Source: Verrucomicrobiales bacterium (GTDB lineage Bacteria > Verrucomicrobiota > Verrucomicrobiia > Verrucomicrobiales > Verrucomicrobiaceae). Taken from it: a stretch of 21,205 bases of DNA. Shown in pieces: positions 7,298-14,160 of the stretch (its first letter is position 1; every line of letters begins with the position of its first letter). The DNA lies in contig DNXB01000345.1 in assembly GCA_003506995.1 (NCBI GenBank), forward strand, positions 1-21,205, written 5' to 3'. Made by a program: the position numbers and the translations under genes. The notes under the pieces were generated by a model. The model saw nothing but the letters and a program-made list of their open reading frames with translations. It did not search any database and was not told where the DNA came from.

Positions 7298-8791
7298 TCA
7301 ACCTTCCTCGGCCTCAGCCTTCGGCTCCGGCAGCAGGAAGCCGAGCGCGAAGCTGATGACGACGATCACGCTGGCAACGATGCCGGCCGCTTTCGCGACA
7401 TGCATGGGAAGCAGCGGCCCGCTGCCGGCGAGCATGGGGGCCACGAGATTCGCGGTGACGAAGGCCATGCTGGTGCCGATCATGCGACCACCGACGTTTG
7501 TGGCGAAGCTGCCGCCAGTGCCACGCAGGTGCATCGGGAACACCTTGGGCAGGTATTCGCCAAAGTAGCTGAACTGCGCCACGGTCAGCAGACCGCAGAT
7601 GGCGTAGGACCAGAGGAAAGCATTGCCGCCCTGCTCGAAGAAGTAAAAGTAAGTGGCTGGCAACACGATGAGCGCGGGGATCTGGAAGACCTTCAGCAAG
7701 GCCACGCGGCTGATGCCGACGATGAGCAGGATGGCCAGCAGGATTCGACCGATGAGACCGCCGATTTCCTGATGAAACTGCACGGTGTCAGCCATCTCCT
7801 TCACCTTCTTGTTGAAGGGCAACTGCTGGCCGAAGTTCTCCTTGATCTTCGCCGTCAGTTCCTTGCGCGCCGGATCATCGGCCTTCAGACCATTGAGCTG
7901 CGTGTTGAGCGCCTCACCGGCCTTGCGCAGCGGGGCCAGAGCCTTGGATTCTTCACGGAGTTCCGGCAGTCCCGGGGTGACTCGGGCGACCGTCACCTGC
8001 AGCGCACCAAAGGCGATGCCATAGGCGCAGGCAGAGAGGCCCGCCGTGACCAGTGTCACGCGGCGCAGCTCCGGAGCGAACAAGGCGGCGAAACTGGGGC
8101 GCTTGAGCGTGCCCGCCGCCTTCTTGTCCTTCCAAACCTTCGACTCAGGCACAAACGGCAGCAGCAGCGCGATCGGGATCGCAGGCAGGATGCCGGTCAT
8201 CAGCAGGTAGCGCCAGGTCGAAGGAACGTCCGAGCCGAGTCCGGCAGGCAGGCCGATGTGGGGGAAGTCGGCACCATGCTTGTTAATCCAGGCACTGACC
8301 ATGGTGACCAAGACGCCGCCGAGCGAGGCAAACGCCAGCGTGATCCCCATCCACTTTTCCTTCTGCTTCTTGTCGGTGAACACCTCCGCCATCCATGTGA
8401 TGGCCGCGACAAACTCGATGCACACGCCGATGAAGGTCGTGCTGCGGAAGAACACGAACAACTCGATCGAGGTCGCATACGCCGCAGCGAACGGCGAGAA
8501 GGAGTACAGGAAGATGCTCGCCGCCATGATCGTCTTGCGGCCGAACGTATCGACCAGCCAGCCGCCGATCAGGCCGAATACCCCGCCGCACAGCGCCGCG
8601 ATCCAGAGCAGGCGCCCGATCCAGCTCGTGACGATGGGGTTGTTCGTCGGCAGTTGCAGCAACTCGGCGATGGCCGGCGCGGCCACGAGCGGCGTCATCA
8701 GCAGCTCGTAAGTATCAAAGAGGAAGCCGATGCTGGCGATGACGATGATGAGCCAGTGAGTGGTGGTGAGCTTGGTGGCGGGAGAGGACAT
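7298..8791 (-). CDS. MFS transporter with a soluble insert between TM7 and TM8
   Basis: A 497-residue major facilitator superfamily protein. The first half has about six membrane segments with the loop 2-3 signature GGWLVDTFGRKT (76-87), and the early FLFDTYEL segment with an acidic residue in TM1 is typical of sugar and organic-acid symporters. TM7 is at about 245-268 and TM8 at about 346-364. Between them is a stretch of roughly 75 residues (about 270-343), rich in K, E and A and predicted helical, where the family normally has a short loop. By the usual topology that insert would face the periplasm. RGTGGSFATNVGGRMIGTS (423-441) is the second-half counterpart region. The gene starts a minus-strand run with PIG-L and the helicase, and is divergent from the methyltransferase (112 bp). 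Substrate unknown. Confidence 0.9.
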   Translation of the reverse strand: MSSPATKLTTTHWLIIVIASIGFLFDTYELLMTPLVAAPAIAELLQLPTNNPIVTSWIGRLLWIAALCGGVFGLIGGWLVDTFGRKTIMAASIFLYSFSPFAAAYATSIELFVFFRSTTFIGVCIEFVAAITWMAEVFTDKKQKEKWMGITLAFASLGGVLVTMVSAWINKHGADFPHIGLPAGLGSDVPSTWRYLLMTGILPAIPIALLLPFVPESKVWKDKKAAGTLKRPSFAALFAPELRRVTLVTAGLSACAYGIAFGALQVTVARVTPGLPELREESKALAPLRKAGEALNTQLNGLKADDPARKELTAKIKENFGQQLPFNKKVKEMADTVQFHQEIGGLIGRILLAILLIVGISRVALLKVFQIPALIVLPATYFYFFEQGGNAFLWSYAICGLLTVAQFSYFGEYLPKVFPMHLRGTGGSFATNVGGRMIGTSMAFVTANLVAPMLAGSGPLLPMHVAKAAGIVASVIVVISFALGFLLPEPKAEAEEG

Positions 8792-8903
8792 GGCGGCGCG
8801 ATGCTGTCAGGAGTTGGGAGGCAAGTCAACGTGTGGCGTGTCAGAAGTCTTTTTTCATTTCTTCCGTTTCTTTCGGCCATCATCTGGGAATCTTCGATTC
8901 CTC
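8792..8903. promoter_or_regulatory. Divergent intergenic region with a start-proximal hairpin
   Basis: The 112 bp between the MFS and methyltransferase starts must carry both promoters, but I see no convincing -35/-10 pair. A small perfect hairpin, GGAATC-TTC-GATTCC, lies at 8887-8901, two bases before the methyltransferase ATG. In the messenger it would sit over the ribosome entry site. Its design (6-bp stem, TTC loop) is like the terminal hairpin at 3790-3804. Confidence 0.35.
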
Positions 8904-9929
8904 ATGCCGCACGATCTCACTTCCGCTCCGCAAACCGATCCGCTCAACATCTACCGCTACCGCGACAGCCTCTACGCGGTCGATTTGATCACGGCGGCGC
9001 TGAGTTTGGATTTCTTCACCTGGCTGGCGGCGAATCCATCGACCTTGAGCGGCATCTGTGAGCACTTTGGCTTCAAAGAGCGTCCGGTGGATGTGATGCT
9101 GACTCTGTTATCGGCCAACGGCTGGGTGGAGAATCACAGCGGCACCTTTCATGCTTCGGCGACGGCCAAGGAACATCTGCGGGCGGGATCGGTGTGGGAT
9201 GTGCGGCCGTATTATGCCTCGCTGCATGACCGTCCCATCGCGCGGGATTATCTGGAGGTGCTCAAATCCGACAAACCCGCAGGCTGGAGCGGTGACAAGG
9301 CGTCCTTCGACTGGCACAAGGCGATGGAGCAGGAAGACTTCGCGCGGAAGTTCACCGCAGCGATGGATTGTCGCGGCCTGTATCTCTCCCAGGCACTCGC
9401 GAAGAAGCTCGATCTCACCGGCCGCTCATGCCTGCTCGACATCGGAGCCGGTTCCGGCATCTACGCGTGCTCCATCGCGGCGCAGCACACGCATTTGAAG
9501 GCCATCGCGTTTGATCAAGCGCCCGTGGATCGCATCGCGGCCAAGTTGATCGAGGAACGCGGCTGCGCGGATCGCGTGAGCGTGGCGACGGGCAACATGT
9601 TCGATGGCTTGCCGACGGGATGCGATGTGCATCTTTATTCCAACGTGCTGCACGACTGGGGCGTGGCCGAGGTGCGGAAACTGCTCGCCGTTTCGTACGC
9701 GGCGCTGCCAGCGGGCGGAATGCTGATCATTCATGATGCGTTCATCAATGCGACGAAGACCGGACCGCTGCATGTGGCCGAGTACTCGTGCCTGCTGATG
9801 CACTCCACGCAGGGGAAATGCTACAGCACGAGCGAGTATGCGGCGCTGCTTGATGAGGCTGGCTTCACCGCAGGTGAGTATCATGACACCGCTGTCGCGC
9901 GTGGCTTCATGACGGCGATTCGTCGTTAA
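8904..9929 (+). CDS. SAM-dependent O-methyltransferase (Methyltransf_2-like) with winged-helix domain
   Basis: A 341-residue protein laid out like the acetylserotonin/hydroxyneurosporene O-methyltransferase family. The N-terminal helical and winged-helix part (about 15-95) includes SLYAVDLITAALSLDFFTWL and the FGFKERPVDVMLTLLSANGWVE segment typical of the dimerisation domain. The Rossmann part carries the SAM motif LLDIGAGSGIYA (177-188), the acidic end of strand 2 (FDQAP, 203-207), GNMFDGLP, and SNVLHDWGVAEVRKLL (246-261), where the HDW motif holds the usual catalytic-base histidine. The frame is open from 8760, but the first 48 residues overlap the opposite gene and look unrelated, so I chose the ATG at 8904. 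The acceptor molecule is unknown; no biosynthetic cluster surrounds it. Confidence 0.88.
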   Translation: MPHDLTSAPQTDPLNIYRYRDSLYAVDLITAALSLDFFTWLAANPSTLSGICEHFGFKERPVDVMLTLLSANGWVENHSGTFHASATAKEHLRAGSVWDVRPYYASLHDRPIARDYLEVLKSDKPAGWSGDKASFDWHKAMEQEDFARKFTAAMDCRGLYLSQALAKKLDLTGRSCLLDIGAGSGIYACSIAAQHTHLKAIAFDQAPVDRIAAKLIEERGCADRVSVATGNMFDGLPTGCDVHLYSNVLHDWGVAEVRKLLAVSYAALPAGGMLIIHDAFINATKTGPLHVAEYSCLLMHSTQGKCYSTSEYAALLDEAGFTAGEYHDTAVARGFMTAIRR

Positions 9930-9981
9930 AAATTAAATAGTGCAAAGAAAACAGCGTGTCGTATCGTCTCAGCAGTCGCTT

Positions 9982-10491
9982 ATGAAGCAACTCACTCTGC
10001 TCTCCCTGTTTGCTCTGGCCGCGTTTGCGCGCGCCGAGACCACCATCACATTGAATGGCGTTCACAACTGCTGCCGCGGTTGCGCCAACGGCATCACCAA
10101 GGCCGCCGCTGATTTCAAGGACGTCACCGTCACGCCTGCGGGCAAGAAGGTGACGATCACCACGAAGAAGAAGTCCGACGCGAAGAAAGTCGCCGAGGCC
10201 ATCATCGCCGCCGGTTATTACGGCACCATCGAAGGCGACGAGTCCGCCGACAAGAAGCCCGCCACCGCCTCCAAGCCTGAGTCCAAGGTCGCCAAGGCCA
10301 CTGTCTCCGGCGTGCATCTCTGCTGCCAGAAGTGCGCTGATGCCGCGACGGACGCGGTGAAAGCCGTGGCCGGTGTGACGAAGTATGACATCGTTTCCAA
10401 GTCCGAATCCTTCACCGTCGAAGGTGAGTTCGCCAAAGCCGACCTCGTCGCCGCGCTGAACAGCGCCGGCTTCGCGGGCGACATCAAATAA
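9982..10491 (+). CDS. Exported protein with two HMA-type metal-binding domains
   Basis: A 169-residue protein. The first 18 residues (MKQLTLLSLFALAAFARA) form a signal peptide, so it is probably periplasmic. Two heavy-metal-associated-like domains follow: TTITLNGVHNCCRGCANGI (about 20-85) and KATVSGVHLCCQKCADAA (about 105-168). In both, the metal motif is CCxxC (C30, C31, C34 and C114, C115, C118) rather than the plain CxxC of most copper chaperones. A lysine-rich linker (about 88-105) joins them. A role in copper or other soft-metal binding is likely, but no pump, oxidase or metal regulator is nearby. The ATG at 9982 is preferred over an in-frame ATG at 9940 because it begins the signal peptide. 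A strong terminator follows. Confidence 0.82.
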   Translation: MKQLTLLSLFALAAFARAETTITLNGVHNCCRGCANGITKAAADFKDVTVTPAGKKVTITTKKKSDAKKVAEAIIAAGYYGTIEGDESADKKPATASKPESKVAKATVSGVHLCCQKCADAATDAVKAVAGVTKYDIVSKSESFTVEGEFAKADLVAALNSAGFAGDIK

Positions 10492-10510
10492 TTACCGCAA
10501 CCAACAACGA

Positions 10511-10550
10511 GCGGGGCCGGGGTTTGCGAAAGCGGCCCCGGCTTTCTTTT
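10511..10550 (+). terminator. Rho-independent terminator after the HMA protein gene
   Basis: GC-rich hairpin: CGGGGCCG (10512-10519) pairs with CGGCCCCG (10533-10540), with an alternative register GCCGGGG/CCCCGGC (10516-10522 with 10536-10542). It is followed by TTTCTTTT. The T run is on the plus strand only, so it serves the HMA gene and not the convergent minus-strand gene that ends at 10562. Confidence 0.85.
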
Positions 10551-10561
10551 GCCCGCGTGGC

Positions 10562-12130
10562 TCACCTGCTGGCATTTGGCACAGGTGTGTAGCCCCAAAC
10601 CCAGTCAGCAGGATAGGCGGCATGGTGAATCCGTCCTGATTTGCCCTCAGGGGGAGGTGTGCCGTTGTCGTCTTGTCTGTCAGCGCCAATGGACCAGAGG
10701 ATGTAGCGTCCACCGAGAGTTTGACGGTAACGCATGGGTTGGTCGTCGATGGGATCAAGCGGGACGGACTTCAGAAGCGATGGCACGAGCTCCGTGAGCG
10801 CCTCTGGGTATTTTTGATGCAAAAGATAATGACGTTCGAGGGCTGTCGCGATGACGGACTGACGGTGGACGGCTTCAGAATAAACAATTTGCCTCAAGAC
10901 TTCGCCGTGAGCGGATGTCGCAAGCACGAAAAGGATATGGTGTGGATGACTGAACCCACGATGTTGACCGATCAACTCATGCAGATCATCCATGCCTTCC
11001 ATGAGGTGGACATAACTGCCGCTCTTCAACGGCTTGATGATGTAGTCCGCTTGAAGACGGATGACCGTGGCGATGTTGTGGTCAAACCAGCCATCAGGGA
11101 GAAGCGGGCCGATGATCCGTGCCATCAGCGGCGTATCCTGGTGCCCATCTATAATCTCTATTGCGAAGGCATGGCCTCGCATGGCCGCACGAAGCTTGTG
11201 CCAATCCACGGTGCCCGCGACGTAGGCGAGCTGACCCCGGACAGCCATAAGTGTGCCTTGTGTGAGGTCGATGCTGTCCAGATCTGACTGCAACCGGGCC
11301 AGTTGATAGTCAGAAGCCGCTCTTTGCTCCAGCAGCCCCCAAACTGAGTGCAATGTGATGGCGAGTTCGTTGACACTCACGAGCATGCTGACAAGCGACG
11401 GCTCTTGAGTGGTGGCTTGCGTGAGTCGCAAGGCGGCTTGGATGGAGCGCACCGCCGTCTCGGAATCACTGGCAGCCATGCTGATGTGTGAGCGCAGCGA
11501 CAATGCTCTCACAGCCTCCAAGGAGGCGCTGTGATGAACCAATGGAAGCTCAAACGGAGGGCCTTCATGATCCAATGCAAAGATTGGCACAAAGATGGCC
11601 TGATGATGGGTGAGGGCGTCGTCACTGAGCTGCTTCAGCAGAGGGTGTTTGGCGTCTAGGGCAGCCAGAACATTTGTTGCATCGGCATTTGGTGGAGTTT
11701 CGACATACTTGATCTCGGACAGGTAGGCAGCGGCATCCTTGAAATTGAATGGTCGGGCGAGATCGAATCCACCCCCAAGAGTTAGCGAAGGTCTTTTGGA
11801 TTCGTGTTTAATGGCGTGAGAAAGCCAGCCAAGCGAAGTAAGAGCCTCCCTTTTCCTGGATGGCAGGCTGCCCACTTCCATCTGAGGCGTCGTGATACCG
11901 AACAGAGGTTCGATGGCGCAGAAGTTTTCGGCATCGGGAATGGGTTTGGGCAGCAGCTTTTGAAAGTTGAGCGTCTCTCCTTCGCGTTCGAGCATGGCTT
12001 TGGCCTCGGCGAGGGATCTTGCGCCAGTCCAGTTTTCGCTGACGACGAGGACGAAGTAGAGCGTGAAAAGACCAGCCAGTATCCAAAGAAGCGATCTCAG
12101 GGAGAAGATGCGACTCAGAAGAGCTTTCAT
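10562..12130 (-). CDS. Membrane-anchored protein of unknown function with pseudopilin-like C-terminal motif
   Basis: A 522-residue protein that I do not recognise as a whole. One membrane segment at about 12-32 (SLLWILAGLFTLYFVLVV) anchors it with a short cytoplasmic N-terminus. Residues about 120-420 are helical, with repeated A/L-rich stretches (AVRSIQAALRLTQ) that could be tetratricopeptide-like, but no clear repeat unit is seen. From 425, the sequence ALERHYLLHQKYPEALTELVPSLLKSVPLDPIDDQPMRYR, then RYILWSIGADRQDDNG, closely follows the pattern seen after the first helix of type II secretion pseudopilins (helix, YP..L..L, VP.DP, Y, S.G.D...DDG). The gene is convergent with the HMA gene and lies 25 bp downstream of the aldolase gene on the same strand. 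Real gene with good confidence; function unknown. Confidence 0.8.
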   Translation of the reverse strand: MKALLSRIFSLRSLLWILAGLFTLYFVLVVSENWTGARSLAEAKAMLEREGETLNFQKLLPKPIPDAENFCAIEPLFGITTPQMEVGSLPSRKREALTSLGWLSHAIKHESKRPSLTLGGGFDLARPFNFKDAAAYLSEIKYVETPPNADATNVLAALDAKHPLLKQLSDDALTHHQAIFVPIFALDHEGPPFELPLVHHSASLEAVRALSLRSHISMAASDSETAVRSIQAALRLTQATTQEPSLVSMLVSVNELAITLHSVWGLLEQRAASDYQLARLQSDLDSIDLTQGTLMAVRGQLAYVAGTVDWHKLRAAMRGHAFAIEIIDGHQDTPLMARIIGPLLPDGWFDHNIATVIRLQADYIIKPLKSGSYVHLMEGMDDLHELIGQHRGFSHPHHILFVLATSAHGEVLRQIVYSEAVHRQSVIATALERHYLLHQKYPEALTELVPSLLKSVPLDPIDDQPMRYRQTLGGRYILWSIGADRQDDNGTPPPEGKSGRIHHAAYPADWVWGYTPVPNASR

Positions 12131-12155
12131 AGCTGGCCGAGGTTGTGGCGTATGC

Positions 12156-13001
12156 TCACTTCACCATCGCCAGCGCGGCATCGACGCTCGCGCCGTCATG
12201 CACCATGGCCATCAAGGCGCGGGTGATGCCCTTCGGATTCGGATGCTGGATGACATTGCGGCCATAGACGATGCCGGAGGCGCCTTGCTGAAGCATGCCT
12301 TGGGTGCGTTCGAGGATTTCGCGGTCGCTCACACGGCCACCACCACGCACGAGCACCGGGATGCCGGAGGCGGCTTCGATGATTTTGTGGTAGATGCTCA
12401 CGTCGTCAGTGGGATCGGCCTTGATGATGTCGGCACCGAGTTCGACGGCCTGACGCACGAGGTAGGTGATGGCGGTTTCATCGCCATTGACCATGTAGCC
12501 GCCGGCTTTTTCGTTCGGCTGGAACACGAGCGGCTCCACCATCATCGGCATGCCGTAGTAATCGGCATGGGGCTTGAGTTTGAGGATGTTCTCGACGCAC
12601 TCGGCATGCACTTCGGGCGCACCGGGGATTTGGAAGAGGTTCACGCAGACGCAGGCGGCGTCGTAACGCACGGCCTGGAGCATGCAGTCCTCAAGCATGA
12701 GGCTGAAGCGGCGGTTTTCGGGCAGCGTCTTGCCATAAATGTTCGCCACATCCGTGCGCAGCACGAGGCTGGGCTTCTCGCGGCCCGGGATCTCCTGCAA
12801 ATGCCGTGCCATGCCAAGTGTGAGCTGGATCGCGTCCGGCGCGGCCTCGACGAGCGTCTTCACGACCGTGCGCATGTCCTCAATGCCTTGCAGGAATCCG
12901 GCTTGGTTGAAGAAGCCGTGATCGACGGCGACGTCGAAGCAGCGGTTGGACTTGGCGTTGAAGAGGCGTTTGAGGCGGAAGGATTTCATGGTGGGGGGCA
13001 T
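12156..13001 (-). CDS. DhnA-type class I aldolase (FbaB/LsrF/DeoC superfamily)
   Basis: A 281-residue TIM-barrel aldolase of the archaeal-type class I fructose-bisphosphate aldolase group, which also includes LsrF-like enzymes. Landmarks are DVAVDHGFF (23-31), the Schiff-base lysine K194 in GADIIKADP, the phosphate-binding loops VRGGGRVSD (218-226) and YGRNVIQHPNP (246-256). It would cleave or form a ketose phosphate through an imine with the substrate. An alternative start is M5 (12989), preceded by CCCACC; neither start has a Shine-Dalgarno site. The alcohol dehydrogenase gene is 64 bp upstream with the hairpin element at 13005-13067 between them. Fructose-bisphosphate, deoxyribose-phosphate-like or modified sugar phosphates are possible substrates; the pairing with an alcohol dehydrogenase hints at reduction of an aldehyde product. 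Confidence 0.86.
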   Translation of the reverse strand: MPPTMKSFRLKRLFNAKSNRCFDVAVDHGFFNQAGFLQGIEDMRTVVKTLVEAAPDAIQLTLGMARHLQEIPGREKPSLVLRTDVANIYGKTLPENRRFSLMLEDCMLQAVRYDAACVCVNLFQIPGAPEVHAECVENILKLKPHADYYGMPMMVEPLVFQPNEKAGGYMVNGDETAITYLVRQAVELGADIIKADPTDDVSIYHKIIEAASGIPVLVRGGGRVSDREILERTQGMLQQGASGIVYGRNVIQHPNPKGITRALMAMVHDGASVDAALAMVK

Positions 13002-13004
13002 CTA

Positions 13005-13067
13005 AAAGTAGTCCAGTTGCTTCGCAACTGGAGGTTTGGACCAGTTGCAAAACAACTGGGCTACTTT
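13005..13067. repeat. Double-hairpin inverted repeat (REP-like) between alcohol dehydrogenase and aldolase genes
   Basis: Two 27-bp arms, 13005-13031 and 13041-13067, are inverted copies with 3 mismatches and a 9-base spacer. Each arm is a hairpin: CCAGTTGC-TTC-GCAACTGG (13013-13031) and CCAGTTG-CAAAA-CAACTGG (13041-13059). The outer ends read AAAGTAGT and GGCTACTTT. The right end overlaps the TAA stop of the alcohol dehydrogenase (13066-13068). The arrangement, outer AGTRGYCC followed by a short-loop hairpin, matches the element at 2284-2363 although the stems differ in sequence. Confidence 0.8.
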
Positions 13068-14160
13068 ACAGGGCCGTCTTCAAGATCTCGACCAGCTCGT
13101 CATGCATCAGCGAAACCAGATTCGCCTTCATGCTGCTGGCAGCGGCGGCTTTGCTGGCGATTTCGTCGAGATCGCTGTCTCGAATGCCCCAGGCGCTGAG
13201 TTTGGGAATGTGAAGACGTTGGGTGATGCTGTGCAGCCATGCGATGGCATCGCCACCGAGCATTGAATCGACTTGATCTAACTTGGCGCGGTTTTGAACG
13301 CGTTTGGAGTTCGCTTCCCAAACAGGCGCGAGCAACGCGGCACAGACAGCACCGTGCGGCGCGTGAAACATGCCGCCAATCGGCGCGGCGAAACCGTGAA
13401 CGGCACCGAGACCGGCGTTGGCGAGGGCGATGCCGCTGTTGAGGGCGCAAAGGGCCATGTCTTCGCGGGCGTCGAGGTCGTGGCCGTTTTGAAAGGCGCG
13501 TTCGAGAGATCGAACAGCACGCTGGATGCCGTCGAGGCACAATGCGTCGGTCATCGGCTGCGCACGCGAGCAGACGAAGGCTTCGAGGCATTGCGTGAGC
13601 GCGTCCATGCCGCTGGCGGCGGTGACGTGCGGCGGGAGATCGACGGCGAGTTCGGGATCGATCAGCGCGATGCGCGGGAGCATCGAGAGATGACGCAGAC
13701 TGGCCTTCACGCAGTGCTCTTCGCTGGCGATGACGGCGTTGCGCGTGGCCTCGGCTCCGGTGCCGGCGGTAGTGGGGACAGCGATGAATGGCAGCGGCGC
13801 GGCTTCGAGTGGTTTGCCTTCGCCGATGACTTCGATGTAGCGCATCAAATCACCCGGCTGGGTGCTCATGGCGGCGATGGCCTTGCCTGCATCGACGACA
13901 CTGCCGCCGCCGATGGCGATGATGACATCGGCGTTGTGCTGTTTCGCGAGTTCGACGCCGCTTTGGATGTCTTGAACCGTCGGCTCTCCGCGAATCGATT
14001 TGATGCCAGCATAAGACAGCCGGGTTTCCCATTGTGCCGGGCGGCTGCCGGTGATGAGAAGCACACGCCGGCCGAATTCGGCGACGAGCGCAGGCAGTTC
14101 GCGCATCACGCCACGGCCAAAGATGATGCGCTGGACGGTGGCGAATTCGAAACGGTTCAT
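13066..14160 (-). CDS. Iron-type (group III) alcohol dehydrogenase family protein
   Basis: A 364-residue member of the Fe-ADH family, NAD(P)-dependent enzymes acting on alcohols, aldehydes or maleylacetate-like substrates. The cofactor region has IGGGSVVDAGKAIA (83-96) and VPTTAGTGAEAT (128-139). Of the four metal ligands known from E. coli FucO (D, H, H, H), D186, H255 and H269 are present, but the second position reads GMDALTQ, so Q190 replaces histidine. The neighbouring catalytic-region histidine (HGMAH in FucO) is also changed: HGFAA, A259. Metal content and activity may therefore differ from classical members. The frame is open to 14352, but the start at 14160 fits the family and overlaps the ATPase stop as ATGA, indicating coupling. 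Confidence 0.87.
   Translation of the reverse strand: MNRFEFATVQRIIFGRGVMRELPALVAEFGRRVLLITGSRPAQWETRLSYAGIKSIRGEPTVQDIQSGVELAKQHNADVIIAIGGGSVVDAGKAIAAMSTQPGDLMRYIEVIGEGKPLEAAPLPFIAVPTTAGTGAEATRNAVIASEEHCVKASLRHLSMLPRIALIDPELAVDLPPHVTAASGMDALTQCLEAFVCSRAQPMTDALCLDGIQRAVRSLERAFQNGHDLDAREDMALCALNSGIALANAGLGAVHGFAAPIGGMFHAPHGAVCAALLAPVWEANSKRVQNRAKLDQVDSMLGGDAIAWLHSITQRLHIPKLSAWGIRDSDLDEIASKAAAASSMKANLVSLMHDELVEILKTAL

Noticed and set aside
3818..8791. A phage-defence operon made of helicase, PIG-L and MFS genes
   Set aside because: The genes share a strand, but PIG-L has a signal peptide and MFS is a transporter, neither of which fits a known defence module; the gap before the helicase has its own inverted repeat.
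7121..9061. Long open frame (646 codons) on the plus strand
   Set aside because: Antisense of the MFS and PIG-L genes, with a highly charged R/D/H-rich translation typical of shadow frames in GC-rich DNA.
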